Shown here: piece after piece, positions 28,294 through 37,997 of the stretch | How the letters are laid out: each line of letters begins with the position of its first letter | How positions within the stretch are numbered: the first letter of the stretch is position 1 | NCBI GenBank assembly: GCA_020401865.1 | Contig: JADCAS010000007.1 | Span: 1 to 64,000, forward strand | DNA from: Phenylobacterium sp. | GTDB taxonomy: Bacteria; Pseudomonadota; Alphaproteobacteria; Caulobacterales; Caulobacteraceae | DNA: 64,000 bases | Direction: 5' to 3' | Notes under the pieces: generated by a model | Told to the model about the DNA's origin: nothing | Database searches by the model: none | Seen by the model: only the letters and a program-made list of their open reading frames with translations | Translations under genes and position numbers: made by a program

Positions 28294-29259
28294 ATGGCGA
28301 GCTCAGGTCTCGTGAACTCCGTGCTGGGGCCGATCTCCGGCGACCGGCTCGGCTTCACCCTCATGCACGAGCACGTCATGGTCGCTGCCAGCGGCCTCTA
28401 CGACGCCTATCCCGACCTTCTTGGCCAGGACCGGGAGGCCCGCGCCATCGCCGCCCTGTCGGAGGCCAAGGCCGCGGGGATCGACACCATCCTGGACGCC
28501 ACCACCTTCGACCTCGGACGTAACGCCGAGCTGCTGGTTGCGGCCTCGAAGGGTTCGGGGGTCAACATCATCAACGTCACCGGCTGGTGGCTGGACGTGC
28601 CCCGCTTCCTCACCGGCGTCGGGCCCAACCAGATGGCCCGGGAGTTCGTCCGCGACATCGAGGAGGGCTTCCGCGGCACGGGGGTCAAGGCCGGCATGCT
28701 GAAGTGCGCGGCGGACTTCGAGGGGGTCACCCCGCCCCTGGAGACCATGGCCCGGGCCGTGGCCCGCGCCCACCGGGAGACCGGGGCGCCGATCATGGTG
28801 CACTCCTTCCCGACCGGCCAGGTCGCCAGGCGCCAGATCGCCATCTTTAGGGAGGAGGGCGTCGACCTCACCCGGGTGAAGATCGACCACTCCAACGACA
28901 CCACCGACACCGAATATCTGACCTGGATCCTCGACCAGGGCTGCTATCTGGGCCTCGACCGCTATCCGGGCCGGCATGTCAGCCCGCACATGCGCACGGT
29001 GACCCTGAAGCGGCTGACGGACGCCGGCTGGGGACACCGGCTCTGCCCCTCCCACGACTGCATCTGCCTGCACGTCCACAATGAGCGGCCCGACGGCTCC
29101 ATGCCCGACGCCCACGCCTTCACCAAGTCCAACCCTGACCAGTACCTCTACATGCACCGCCACGTGATCCCCGACCTGAAGGCCATGGGCGCCACCGAGG
29201 CCGACATCCGGATGCTGTTCGTGGAGAACCCCCGCCGCTTTCTGACCGGCGCGGAGTAG
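28294..29259 (+). CDS. Phosphotriesterase-family metal hydrolase
   Basis: 321 residues, TIM-barrel amidohydrolase. The metal ligands are visible as M-H-E-H-V near residue 24, the probable carboxylated lysine in A-G-M-L-K-C-A-A-D, then M-V-H-S-F and K-I-D-H-S, and a late S-H-D-C. The family includes phosphotriesterases and lactonases; the native substrate is unknown and a lactonase or esterase role is as likely as phosphotriester cleavage. No signal peptide, unlike many PTE enzymes. ATG at 28294 with GGGAGGG about 6 nt upstream. Confidence 0.88.
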   Translation: MASSGLVNSVLGPISGDRLGFTLMHEHVMVAASGLYDAYPDLLGQDREARAIAALSEAKAAGIDTILDATTFDLGRNAELLVAASKGSGVNIINVTGWWLDVPRFLTGVGPNQMAREFVRDIEEGFRGTGVKAGMLKCAADFEGVTPPLETMARAVARAHRETGAPIMVHSFPTGQVARRQIAIFREEGVDLTRVKIDHSNDTTDTEYLTWILDQGCYLGLDRYPGRHVSPHMRTVTLKRLTDAGWGHRLCPSHDCICLHVHNERPDGSMPDAHAFTKSNPDQYLYMHRHVIPDLKAMGATEADIRMLFVENPRRFLTGAE

Positions 29260-29365
29260 AGCGGGCACAAGCCCGACCACACGCCCCCGCGCGACATAGA
29301 TCAAGGACCACAGCCTCCATCAGGGTCAATCTCCACCCTCCCTCCGCCAGAGCCCGCCCATTCCC

Positions 29366-31927
29366 GTGAGTATCGCCCCACCAGGCCAGGACGCCCCGCT
29401 AACCCCCGCCGGCCTCACGGTGTCCGAAGCGACCGAGCGCCTTCGCAAGGAGGGCATTAACGCGCTTCCAAGGGACGGCCGGCGGACCCTTCCCCGCATC
29501 CTGGCCGACGTCCTGCGCGAGCCCATGTTGGCCCTCCTGCTCGGGGCCGGCGGGGTCTACATGGCGCTGGGGGACCTCAAGGAAGCCCTTGTTCTGGTCG
29601 CTTTCGCCGGACTCTCGGTCGTCATCACCGTCGTCCAGGAGACGCGCACCGAGCGGGCTCTGGAGGCCCTGCGCGACCTCACCAGCCCCCGGGCCCTGGT
29701 CATCCGGGGCGGGGTGCGCCGGCGCATCGCCGGGCGAGAGGTGGTCCGGGGCGACCTGGTGGTCCTGAACGAGGGCGATCGGGTACCCGCCGACGGCTGG
29801 GTGGCGGAGGGCCAGGGGCTCCAGCTGGACGAGTCCCTCCTGACCGGCGAATCCGTCCCTGTGGGTAAGGTTGCCTGTGGTCCCTCCGGCCCCGGAGCGC
29901 AGGTCCGGCCCGGGGGCGACGGCCTGCCCTTCGTCTATGCCGGCGCCCTGGTGGTGCGCGGCACTGGCCTCTGCGTCGTCACCGCCACGGGTCCGTCCAG
30001 CGAGATCGGCCGGATCGGGCGGGTGCTCTCCACCCTCGAGACCGAGGCGCCCCGGCTCCAGCTCCAGACGCGGCGCCTAGTCCTTGGTTTCGCCGCCGCA
30101 GGCCTCGCCGCCAGCCTTCTGGCGACCCTGCTCTACGGTCTCCTGCGGGGCGGCTGGCTCGAGGCGGCCCTGGCCGGGATCGCCCTGGGCATGTCCATGC
30201 TGCCTGAGGAGTTTCCCCTCGTTCTGACGATCTTCCTGGCCATGGGCGCCATGCGCATGTCCCGGGCGAGGGTGCTGACCCGCCGGGCGGCGGCCATCGA
30301 GACCCTGGGGGCGGCGACCACCCTGTGCACCGACAAGACGGGCACCCTGACCGAGAACCGCATGCGGATCGAGGCCCTGCGCCTCGCCGACGGACGCCTG
30401 GCGCGGCGCGGGGAGGGCGGGGACTTCCCCCTGGCGGCCGGCTTCCGGGAACTTGCCGAACTGGGCGTCCTGGCCAGCGCGCCCGAGCCGGTGGATCCGA
30501 TGGAGGTCGCCTTCCATCAGCTGGCCGGCCCGCAGGCGCGCCACAACGGCGGTCGCTCGCTGGTCCGCCACTATCCCCTCGACCCCCTCCTCCTGGCCAT
30601 GACCCAGGTCTGGGACAATGATCCGGCGGCGGGCGACCGCCTTGTCGCCGCCAAGGGCGCACCGGAGGCCATCGCCGGGCTGTGCGGCCTGTCGTCGGCG
30701 GAGAGGGCCGGACTCAAGGCCGCTGTGGACGCTCTGGCCGGAGAGGGTCTGAGGGTGCTCGGCGTGGCAGAGGCGCGGTGGCCCGCAGGAGCGCTACCAG
30801 ACTCCCAGAGGGACTTTCCCTTCGTCTTCCGCGGCCTGGTGGGCCTGGCCGATCCCCTCCGGGCGTCGGTTCCGGAGGCCGTCCGCCAGTGCCGGGAGGC
30901 CGGCATCCGGGTCATCATGATCACCGGCGACTATCCCCAGACCGCAATGGCCATCGCCCGCCAGGCGGGCATCGATTCAGAGGACCTGCTCACCGGCGAC
31001 GACATGGCGGCCCTGGACGACGCCGGGCTGAAACAGCGGATTCGCACCGTCGGCGTGTGCGCCCGTATCATGCCCGAGCAGAAACTGCGGCTTGTGGAGG
31101 CCCTCAAAACCGCCGGCGAGGTCGTGGCCATGACCGGTGACGGGGTGAACGACGCCCCCTCCCTGAAGGCCGCACACATCGGCGTCGCCATGGGTGGCCG
31201 CGGCGCGGACGTGGCCCGGGAGGCCTCATCCCTCGTCCTGCTCGACGACGACTTCGGCTCCATGGTCCGAGCGATCCGGATGGGACGGCGGATCTACGAC
31301 AACCTGCGCAAGGCCATGGGCTTCATCGTCGCCGCCCATATCCCGATCGCCGGTCTCGCCCTCCTTCCCCTGCTGACGGGCATGCCCATCCTGCTGGGTC
31401 CGTTTCACATCGCTTTTCTTGAGATGATCATCGACCCGGTTTGCGCCCTGGCCTTCGAGGCCGAGTCCGAGGAGGGCGACGCCATGAAGCGCAAACCGCG
31501 CCCGCCCAAGGCAACTCTGTTCTCGCCGGCCCTGGTGGTGTGGTCGGTGGTCCAGGGCGGTGTTGTCCTGGGGGTGACGGGGGGGCTGACCCTCTGGCTC
31601 TGGAGCCAGGGCGCCGGTGAGGGGCAACTGCGCGCCGCCGCCTTCCTGTCCCTGGTTCTCGGCATCCTGGCGCTCATCCTGGTCAATCGCCGGTTCAGCG
31701 CCTCGGTAGCAGCGGCCATGCAGGGGCCTAACCTGGCTCTCGGCGTCGTCCTGGCGGTGGTGGCGCCTATCCTGGCGGCGACGCAGTTCCTGCCCCCGGT
31801 CGCCGGACTGTTCGGCTTCGCCCGCCTTGACGGCGGTGAGGCGGCCGCGGTCCTCGTCCTGGCGCTCGCCGTGTTCGTGGGGCTGGAACGCCTGAAGCCC
31901 CTCTGGTCAGCCCGCCTGGCGGCCTAG
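29366..31927 (+). CDS. Cation-translocating P-type ATPase
   Basis: 853 residues. All the main P-type motifs are present: L-L-T-G-E-S in the actuator domain, D-K-T-G-T-L-T-E-N with the phosphorylated aspartate, M-I-T-G-D-Y, and T-G-D-G-V-N-D-A-P at the hinge. The membrane motif P-E-E-F-P-L in segment 4 and the N-terminal cation-ATPase domain point to the P2 (Ca2+/Mn2+-type) group rather than heavy-metal pumps; there is no N-terminal CxxC domain. It exports or imports a divalent cation across the inner membrane. It starts with GTG. It is shorter than SERCA-type pumps, as bacterial forms usually are. Confidence 0.9.
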   Translation: MSIAPPGQDAPLTPAGLTVSEATERLRKEGINALPRDGRRTLPRILADVLREPMLALLLGAGGVYMALGDLKEALVLVAFAGLSVVITVVQETRTERALEALRDLTSPRALVIRGGVRRRIAGREVVRGDLVVLNEGDRVPADGWVAEGQGLQLDESLLTGESVPVGKVACGPSGPGAQVRPGGDGLPFVYAGALVVRGTGLCVVTATGPSSEIGRIGRVLSTLETEAPRLQLQTRRLVLGFAAAGLAASLLATLLYGLLRGGWLEAALAGIALGMSMLPEEFPLVLTIFLAMGAMRMSRARVLTRRAAAIETLGAATTLCTDKTGTLTENRMRIEALRLADGRLARRGEGGDFPLAAGFRELAELGVLASAPEPVDPMEVAFHQLAGPQARHNGGRSLVRHYPLDPLLLAMTQVWDNDPAAGDRLVAAKGAPEAIAGLCGLSSAERAGLKAAVDALAGEGLRVLGVAEARWPAGALPDSQRDFPFVFRGLVGLADPLRASVPEAVRQCREAGIRVIMITGDYPQTAMAIARQAGIDSEDLLTGDDMAALDDAGLKQRIRTVGVCARIMPEQKLRLVEALKTAGEVVAMTGDGVNDAPSLKAAHIGVAMGGRGADVAREASSLVLLDDDFGSMVRAIRMGRRIYDNLRKAMGFIVAAHIPIAGLALLPLLTGMPILLGPFHIAFLEMIIDPVCALAFEAESEEGDAMKRKPRPPKATLFSPALVVWSVVQGGVVLGVTGGLTLWLWSQGAGEGQLRAAAFLSLVLGILALILVNRRFSASVAAAMQGPNLALGVVLAVVAPILAATQFLPPVAGLFGFARLDGGEAAAVLVLALAVFVGLERLKPLWSARLAA

Positions 31928-32018
31928 GGCCTCGCGTTCGGGTGGAGCGCCCCTGTGGGATCTGGGGAAGCCCGGCCTCGGCGGCGTCATGACGGGAGGG
32001 CGCCCGGAACGGGGCCGC

Positions 32019-33104
32019 TCAGGCCCCGCCGACGAGGCTCCAGCGCAGATCCTCCCCGGCATGGAAGGGCGCCACTTCCGCCGACGCCAGGTGCAGCATC
32101 TCCGGAACGGGCGCAGGCCGCCGCTCCAGGATCACCGAACCCGTGTTCAGGGGCAGGCCATAGAACCGTGGCCCATTCTCGGAAGCGAAGGCCTCCAGGC
32201 GATCCAGGGCGCCTTCCTCCTCGAACACGGTCGCATAGCTCTCCAACGCGAAGGGCGCGTTGAAGATGCCCGCGCAGCCGCAGGAGGATTCCTTGTCGCT
32301 GACCGGGTGCGGGGCGGAGTCGGTACCGAGGAAGAACTTGGTCGACCCGGACGTCGCCGCCCTGCGCAGGGCGAGCCGGTGCGGCTCGCGCTTGGCGATG
32401 GGCAGGCAGTAGAAGTGGGGCCGGATGCCACCCTCGAACATGGCGTTGCGATTGATGGCCAGGTGGTGCGGGGTGATGGTCGCGGCGACGTTCGGGCCGG
32501 AGGCCTCCACGAAGGCGACGGCGTCCGCCGTCGTGATGTGCTCGAACACCACCTTCAGGGCCGGGAAGTCGGCGATCAGGCCCTTGAGGACCCGTTCTAT
32601 GAACACCGCTTCCCGGTCGAAGATATCGACCTCGTGGTCGGTGACCTCGCCATGGATCAGCAGCGGCATGCCGATCCTCTGCATCGCTTCCAGCACCCGA
32701 TGGATGTGGCGCACGTCTGTGACGCCCGCTGCGGAGTTGGTGGTGGCGTGCGCCGGATAGAGCTTGCAGGCGGTGAAGACGCCCTCGGTGAAGCCACGCT
32801 CCACCTCGCCTGGGTCCATCCCGTCGGTGAGGTAGCAGGTCATCAGGGGCGTGAAGTCGAGGCCGGGCTCCACCGCCGCCAGGATGCGCTCTCGGTAGGC
32901 CCGACCGGCTGCGACCGTGGTCACGGGCGGCTTGAGGTTCGGCATCACGATCGCCCGGGCGAACTGTCGGGCCGTATAGTTGACCACCGAGGCCAGCATG
33001 GCGTGGTCGCGCAGGTGCACATGCCAGTCGTCCGGCCGGCGCAGGGTCAGGCGTTCGACGGCGGCCCCCGTGCGGCCGGAAAGGGTGGCGGTCTCAGACG
33101 GCAT
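32019..33104 (-). CDS. pyrC: Dihydroorotase
   Basis: 361 residues, class II dihydroorotase. It closes carbamoyl-aspartate to dihydroorotate in pyrimidine synthesis. Metal-binding H-V-H-L-R-D is near residue 30, the carboxylated lysine is in A-C-K-L-Y-P-A, further ligands in I-H-G-E and F-E-H-I, and the catalytic aspartate in G-T-D-S-A-P-H. The ATG at 33104 has GGAGAG upstream; the long open frame beyond it, to 33761, is the shadow of the next gene. About 170 nt separate it from the divergent TVP38 gene. Confidence 0.96.
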   Translation of the reverse strand: MPSETATLSGRTGAAVERLTLRRPDDWHVHLRDHAMLASVVNYTARQFARAIVMPNLKPPVTTVAAGRAYRERILAAVEPGLDFTPLMTCYLTDGMDPGEVERGFTEGVFTACKLYPAHATTNSAAGVTDVRHIHRVLEAMQRIGMPLLIHGEVTDHEVDIFDREAVFIERVLKGLIADFPALKVVFEHITTADAVAFVEASGPNVAATITPHHLAINRNAMFEGGIRPHFYCLPIAKREPHRLALRRAATSGSTKFFLGTDSAPHPVSDKESSCGCAGIFNAPFALESYATVFEEEGALDRLEAFASENGPRFYGLPLNTGSVILERRPAPVPEMLHLASAEVAPFHAGEDLRWSLVGGA

Positions 33105-33275
33105 GGACAGGACTCTCCGAAGCATTCCCCCGACCGGCATGATGGACCAGAGGCCGGCCCAGACCCAGCGGAATTGACGCCCCCGGGGCGCCGCATACCC
33201 CCCGGCGGCACAAGGCCATGGATCGTTTCCGTCGTCGCCGGTAAGACGGAGCGTCCAAGCCGCATCGGAGACCGG

Positions 33276-33992
33276 ATGGCTCGCCTCAAACGCTTCCTGC
33301 CCCTGCTCCTGCTGCTGGCGGGAGCGGTCGCCATCTTCGCCAGTGGCGCCGGGCAGGACCTCAACCTGGATGCCCTCCAGGCGCACGAGGCCGGGCTTCG
33401 GGCCTTCGTCGCCCGGCAGCTGCCCCTCGCCCTTCTCGCCTTCGTCGCGGTTTACGCCCTGGCCACCGCCGTCAGCCTGCCCGGCGGGACGATCCTGACC
33501 CTGGCCGGCGGATTCCTGTTCGGGACCTGGATGGGCGGCGCGGCCACCGTGGTGGGCGCCACCCTCGGCTCCATCCTCGTCTTCTATGCGGTGAAGACCT
33601 CCTTCGGGGCAGCCCTCAGGGAGCGGGCCGAGGCCTCCGGTGGTCGGCTCAAGGCGGTGATCGATGGCGTACAGGAGGGCGCCTTCGGCTACATCCTGAC
33701 TCTGCGCCTCATCCCCCTCGCGCCCTTCTGGCTGGTCAACGTGGCCGCCGCCCTGGCCCACGCGCCCCTGCGCGCCTACGCCCTGGCGACCTTCCTGGGC
33801 ATCATGCCGGCGACCTTCATCTACAGCGGGATCGGCGCCGGGATCGGCGAGATCCTCTCGCGCGGAGGGACCCCCAACCTCGGAGTCATCTTCTCGCCCA
33901 AGGTCTTCCTGCCCCTGGTGGCCCTTGGCCTTCTCACCCTGGGCGCTACCGTCTACCAGCGCCTCCGGGCCCGGTCGGGGAAGACCCCGTGA
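33276..33992 (+). CDS. TVP38/TMEM64-family inner-membrane protein
   Basis: 238 residues with about 6 hydrophobic segments. The SNARE-associated/VTT domain is marked by [17 protein letters not shown] and [12 protein letters not shown]. These DedA-like proteins are thought to move or organise lipids. The ATG at 33276 begins a typical hydrophobic N-terminus; the frame is open for another 1.3 kb upstream only because it mirrors pyrC. It overlaps the disulfide-reductase gene by 4 nt (GTGA); this pairing occurs in many bacteria. Confidence 0.88.
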   Translation: MARLKRFLPLLLLLAGAVAIFASGAGQDLNLDALQAHEAGLRAFVARQLPLALLAFVAVYALATAVSLPGGTILTLAGGFLFGTWMGGAATVVGATLGSILVFYAVKTSFGAALRERAEASGGRLKAVIDGVQEGAFGYILTLRLIPLAPFWLVNVAAALAHAPLRAYALATFLGIMPATFIYSGIGAGIGEILSRGGTPNLGVIFSPKVFLPLVALGLLTLGATVYQRLRARSGKTP

Positions 33993-35407
33993 CCCAGACG
34001 ATCCAGGCGGACATCGCCATCATCGGCGCCGGGTCCGGCGGCCTCTCCGTCGCCGCGGGCGCCGCCCAGCTGGGCCTGAAGGTCGTCCTCTTCGAGAAGG
34101 GCGAGATGGGGGGCGACTGCCTCAACTATGGTTGCGTGCCCTCCAAGGCCCTGATCGCTGCGGCCTCCGCCGCCCATGCGGCGCGCAGCGGAGGCCCGCT
34201 GGGCGTCTCCGCCGGCCCGGTCACGGTCGACTTCGTCCGGGTCATGGCCCACGTCCATGAGACCATCCGGACCATCGCCCCGGTCGACAGCCAGGAGCGC
34301 TTCGAGGGCCTGGGCGTGCAGGTGGTGCGCGAGGCCGCCCGCTTCCTGGACGCCCGCACCGTCGCCAGCGAGAGCGTGCGCGTCGCCGCGCGGAAGTTCG
34401 TCATCGCCACCGGGTCCCGCGCTTCCGTTCCCTCCATCCCGGGCCTGGAGTCCACGCCCTACCTGACCAACGAGACGGTCTTCGAGCTCAACGCCCTTCC
34501 AGAGCGCCTGATCGTCCTGGGCGGGGGCCCTATCGGGGTCGAGCTCGGACAGGCTTTCCGCCGCCTGGGCTCTGCGGTCGTGATCATCGAGGCCGACGAC
34601 ATCCTGGGCCGGGAGGATCCCGAGGCCGCCGAGGTCGTTCGCCGCCAGCTGCTCGACGACGGGGTCGAGCTCCTGGAGCGACACACGGTGGTCCGGATCG
34701 AGCCGGGCCCCGTCCTGGTCGCGAAGTCAGGGGACGATGAGGTCCGGATCTCCGGATCGCATCTCCTCGTTGCGGTAGGCCGGACCCCCTCCCTGGAGGG
34801 GCTTAACCTCGAGGTGGCCGGGATCGCCCATGACCGGCAGGGCGTCCGCACCGACCGCTCCCTCCTGACCACCAACCGCCGGGTCTTCGCCATCGGGGAC
34901 GCCGCCGGGCGGGGCCAGTTCACTCATCTCGCCGGCGCCCACGCCTCGCTTGTCGTCCGCCGGGCCCTCTTCTCCCTGCCGATCAACGCCGACGCCCTGC
35001 AGGTCCCGCGGGTAACCTATTGCGATCCTGAGGTGGCGGCGATCGGCCTTGGCGAGGAAGAGGCCCGCCGGCGCCACGGGGCCGACGTCCGGGTCCAGGT
35101 CCTCGAGTTTTCCGAGAACGACAGGGCCCAGGCCGAGGGCGACGTCCGCGGCTTCGGCAAGCTCGTCACCACGGGCCGCGGCAAGGTCCTGGGCGTCACC
35201 CTGGTGGGCCGCCATGCGGGGGACCACATCCACCTCTGGACCCTGGCCCTGGCCTCCGGGCTGAAGCTCAGCCAGATGACCGGGATGATCGCGCCCTATC
35301 CGACCCGGGGCGAGATCAACAAGCGCCTGGCCGGCCAGTTCTTTACGCCGGCCCTGTTCTCCGACCGCACCCGGAAGCTGGTGTCAGTCCTCAAGCACTT
35401 CGCCTGA
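33989..35407 (+). CDS. Pyridine nucleotide-disulfide oxidoreductase (mercuric-reductase-like)
   Basis: 472 residues. It has the FAD motif G-A-G-S-G-G, the redox-active disulfide in [13 protein letters not shown], the NAD(P) motif G-G-G-P-I-G-V-E, and F-A-I-G-D-A, followed by the dimerisation domain. Mercury-specific N-terminal and C-terminal cysteine pairs are missing, so mercury reduction is unlikely; relatives act as dihydrolipoamide-type dehydrogenases of unknown substrate. GTG start overlaps the TVP38 stop. The 3' end overlaps the convergent flavoprotein gene by about 24 nt. Confidence 0.9.
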   Translation: MTQTIQADIAIIGAGSGGLSVAAGAAQLGLKVVLFEKGEMGGDCLNYGCVPSKALIAAASAAHAARSGGPLGVSAGPVTVDFVRVMAHVHETIRTIAPVDSQERFEGLGVQVVREAARFLDARTVASESVRVAARKFVIATGSRASVPSIPGLESTPYLTNETVFELNALPERLIVLGGGPIGVELGQAFRRLGSAVVIIEADDILGREDPEAAEVVRRQLLDDGVELLERHTVVRIEPGPVLVAKSGDDEVRISGSHLLVAVGRTPSLEGLNLEVAGIAHDRQGVRTDRSLLTTNRRVFAIGDAAGRGQFTHLAGAHASLVVRRALFSLPINADALQVPRVTYCDPEVAAIGLGEEEARRRHGADVRVQVLEFSENDRAQAEGDVRGFGKLVTTGRGKVLGVTLVGRHAGDHIHLWTLALASGLKLSQMTGMIAPYPTRGEINKRLAGQFFTPALFSDRTRKLVSVLKHFA

Positions 35408-36517
35408 AGCCGTCCTCAGCCGGTCAAGGAATCCGAGGTCGATCCGTCGCTTGAGCGCGAGGGCGCCGCGGCCCTGGCTCCAGAGTCCACCCCGCTGGGC
35501 CAGGCCCGTCCCGTCGCCGAGGTCCAGGATGGACAGCCAGCGCGACTGTGGGGCGTAGGGGCGCATCTCGCTTCCGTTCGCCAGCGCCCCAAGGTTGTGG
35601 ACCAGGACTGGTGCGGCCCGGACCCCGAAGACGCCAGCTGCGGGCCGGGGCGCGCCGGCGATCACGGCGCAGTCCCCGACCGCGAAGACAGCCGGGTCCC
35701 CCATCGTCCGCAGATCGGGTCCGACTTCCAGCCGCCCGTCTTCGGACAGGGGCAGGCCGAGGGCGGCGATCACCGGCGGCGCTGTCAGTCCCGTGGCCAG
35801 CACCAGCAGGTCACAGGGCAGGGTCCGACCGTCGGCAAGCACGCAGCGTCCCGGCTCGTGGCTGACCACCTCGCCCTCCTCCTTCGTAACGCCGCGACGG
35901 GCCAGGGTGATCGCCAGCCGCGTCAGGGCGCGGGGCGGCGCCCAGTCCGGGGCCGACCGGTGGACGAGGCGAAGGTCCGGGCGTACGCCGTTTCGCTCCG
36001 ACAGGCCGGCGAGGGCGGCGGCGACCTCGAATCCAGTCGGGCCGCCTCCCGTCACCACGATGGCCGGGCTTTCGCCCTGCTCGCGGATGTAAGTCTCCAC
36101 CTGCGCTCTGAGGGCGAAGAGGCGCGCCAGGGGCTTGACCGGCCAGGCCCCTCCGTCGCCGCCAAGCTTGCCGGGTGCGTCCGTGATGCTGCCGACATTG
36201 AAGGAGACCGCGTCGTAGGAGAGCTCCTGGCCGTCGGACAGGCTCAGGCGACGGGCGCTCCGGTCGACGCCGGTGACCTCCGCCGGGACATGCGGGACCC
36301 CAAAGCGGGCGGCGAGGGCGGCCACATCGAGCCGGGCCCGCGCGGGGGGAAGGGCGCCGGACAAGACCGCGGTGGCGAGGCCTGAGTAGTCAAAGGTCGC
36401 AGGCGAGACGAGGATGGGCTCAACCCCGACCGCCCGCAGTTCGTCCGCGCGCTGCAGGACGTGGAGGTGCGCGTGTCCCGCCCCCGCCAGGACGATCCGG
36501 AGACGCGCACGGGACAC
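35384..36517 (-). CDS. NDH-II/SelD-associated type FAD oxidoreductase
   Basis: 377 residues. The N-terminus has V-L-A-G-A-G-H-A-H-L-H-V-L-Q-R, a variant of the G-G-G-H-x-H motif typical of the flavoprotein domain that is fused to selenophosphate synthetase SelD in many bacteria. A second dinucleotide site is V-T-G-G-G-P-T-G-F-E, and F-A-V-G-D-C-A is present. No SelD domain follows here. It may be a type II NADH dehydrogenase-like enzyme or a selenium-related reductase; the second is only a guess based on the motif and on the sel genes 14 kb away. GTG start with a weak ribosome site; 11 nt downstream of the DUF1499 gene's stop, so likely co-transcribed. Confidence 0.8.
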   Translation of the reverse strand: MSRARLRIVLAGAGHAHLHVLQRADELRAVGVEPILVSPATFDYSGLATAVLSGALPPARARLDVAALAARFGVPHVPAEVTGVDRSARRLSLSDGQELSYDAVSFNVGSITDAPGKLGGDGGAWPVKPLARLFALRAQVETYIREQGESPAIVVTGGGPTGFEVAAALAGLSERNGVRPDLRLVHRSAPDWAPPRALTRLAITLARRGVTKEEGEVVSHEPGRCVLADGRTLPCDLLVLATGLTAPPVIAALGLPLSEDGRLEVGPDLRTMGDPAVFAVGDCAVIAGAPRPAAGVFGVRAAPVLVHNLGALANGSEMRPYAPQSRWLSILDLGDGTGLAQRGGLWSQGRGALALKRRIDLGFLDRLRTASGEVLED

Positions 36518-36528
36518 TCTGGGAACAC

Positions 36529-37338
36529 TTAACCCGCCGCCGCCCGGACCTTGAGGCCCGCCAGGAAGGCCTCGATACGCTTGGCGTTGGCGCCCAGATC
36601 GCTGAGGCCGACTCGCGATGTGGAGCGAACGTCCACCACCGACCCGCCCGTAGCCGAGGGCCGGATCCGCACAGCGACATCGTCCTCGAACCCGAACCAG
36701 AAGGTCTCCGCCGTCGCCTCGACAACCCCGGCGGCGGGGTCTGAGGTCACCACCTTCCAGCCCTGGGCCTTGGCTTCGGCCTCCGCCGCAGCGGCGACCT
36801 TGGCCGGCGTGGCCGCCAGGGTGAGGGGGCGCACGGCGGGATAGGCGTCATGGCCGACCTGGCCGAGCGTCTTGCCGGCGATCCCCGCGAAGGCCGGGCC
36901 CTGATAGGCCTTCAGGCTCCCCATGGAGGCGGTCATGGCCTCCACCGGATTGGCCTGAACGGCCTGCCGCGCCGACATGACCGCCGTCGAGAAGACGGGC
37001 GGATCGACAATGTCGGTGGCCACGTCGTGGATCGGGGGAATACCCGCCGACCTGAGCTGGACCGTGGCCAGGAAACCGAGGGCGACGACCGGCACGAGCA
37101 CGCCCACCAGGGCCATTCTCCAACCGGTGCGCGGCTTGCGGACGAGGCTCGTGATGAGGGCGACAAGGCCCAGGATGAGGGAGACTCCGAACAGCGGCAG
37201 ACCGAACTGGAGCGTCATCGTCATGAGGCCGACCTGCCAGGTCCAAAGGCCGAACTTCACCCCCAGGGCGGCGACCATGAAATAGACAGGAAGGAAGAGG
37301 GAGATGGCCATCGAGGCCCGGGCCAGCATCAGTCTCAT
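36529..37338 (-). CDS. DUF1499-domain membrane protein
   Basis: 269 residues with three N-terminal membrane segments (about 10-30, 43-65, 76-94), then a cytoplasmic or periplasmic DUF1499 domain: Q-A-V-Q-A-N, A-Y-P-A-V-R-P-L and F-G-F-E-D-D-V-A-V-R-I-R-P are typical. The family is of unknown function. It lies upstream of the flavoprotein gene on the same strand with an 11-nt gap. Confidence 0.82.
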   Translation of the reverse strand: MRLMLARASMAISLFLPVYFMVAALGVKFGLWTWQVGLMTMTLQFGLPLFGVSLILGLVALITSLVRKPRTGWRMALVGVLVPVVALGFLATVQLRSAGIPPIHDVATDIVDPPVFSTAVMSARQAVQANPVEAMTASMGSLKAYQGPAFAGIAGKTLGQVGHDAYPAVRPLTLAATPAKVAAAAEAEAKAQGWKVVTSDPAAGVVEATAETFWFGFEDDVAVRIRPSATGGSVVDVRSTSRVGLSDLGANAKRIEAFLAGLKVRAAAG

Positions 37339-37389
37339 CGGGGCGTCCTTGTCATGTCGGCGGCCGGCGCCGCAGGGAACTTGCAGGGG

Positions 37390-37992
37390 TCATCGAAACA
37401 CACGCCAGGCGATCACGCTACGCTGGATCACGGTGAGGAGGCAGAGGCCGGCGAAGATCGAGGCGATCACGGGGAACCCGGCCGGCCACAGGCACATGAG
37501 GATGAAGGCGAGTAAGGTCTCGGCGCCCTCCGCCAGCCCCGTGCTGTAGAAGAAGCTCTTCAGGCCATGGGCCCGGGTCTCCAGGCCCCGCTTGGCCGCC
37601 AGGGCGGCGTAGGCGAGGAAACTCACGGCGGTGAGGGTGAAGGTCGCGACCAGAAGCAGGGCGAAGGGCAGGTTCCCCGGCGCGGCGAGGCCGAAGCCCA
37701 GGGGCACGGCGAGGTAGAAGACATAGTCGCAGACGATGTCGAGATACCCGCCGAAGTCGGTCGGCCCCTTTACCCGGGCGATGGCGCCGTCCAGGCCGTC
37801 CAGGAGCCGGCTGGCGAGGACGAGGACGAGGCCCGCCAGGGGCTGGCCGAGACCGATCGCGACGCCCGCCAGGGCGCCGGAGGCCGCCCCCGCCAGGCTC
37901 ACCGGGTTCGCGCCGATCCCGACGCGGACGAGGGCCGCGCCCATCCGGTCGAGGACGGGATCGATGAGGGGGCGAAGGCGGGCGTCGAACAT
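37390..37992 (-). CDS. CDP-alcohol phosphatidyltransferase family protein
   Basis: 200 residues, six hydrophobic segments. The catalytic signature D-G-x2-A-R-x8-G-x3-D-x3-D is complete in D-G-A-I-A-R ... F-G-G-Y-L-D-I-V-C-D. It joins a CDP-diacylglycerol-type donor and an alcohol in membrane lipid synthesis; the alcohol cannot be told. The ATG at 37992 lies 5 nt after the stop of the nucleoside transporter gene. The frame is open to 38325 only within that gene. Confidence 0.9.
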   Translation of the reverse strand: MFDARLRPLIDPVLDRMGAALVRVGIGANPVSLAGAASGALAGVAIGLGQPLAGLVLVLASRLLDGLDGAIARVKGPTDFGGYLDIVCDYVFYLAVPLGFGLAAPGNLPFALLLVATFTLTAVSFLAYAALAAKRGLETRAHGLKSFFYSTGLAEGAETLLAFILMCLWPAGFPVIASIFAGLCLLTVIQRSVIAWRVFR

Positions 37993-37997
37993 GGCGG

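Noticed and set aside
31989..33275. Plus-strand frame upstream of the TVP38 gene
   Set aside because: It mirrors pyrC and has the biased composition of a shadow frame; the TVP38 start at 33276 has a proper hydrophobic N-terminus.
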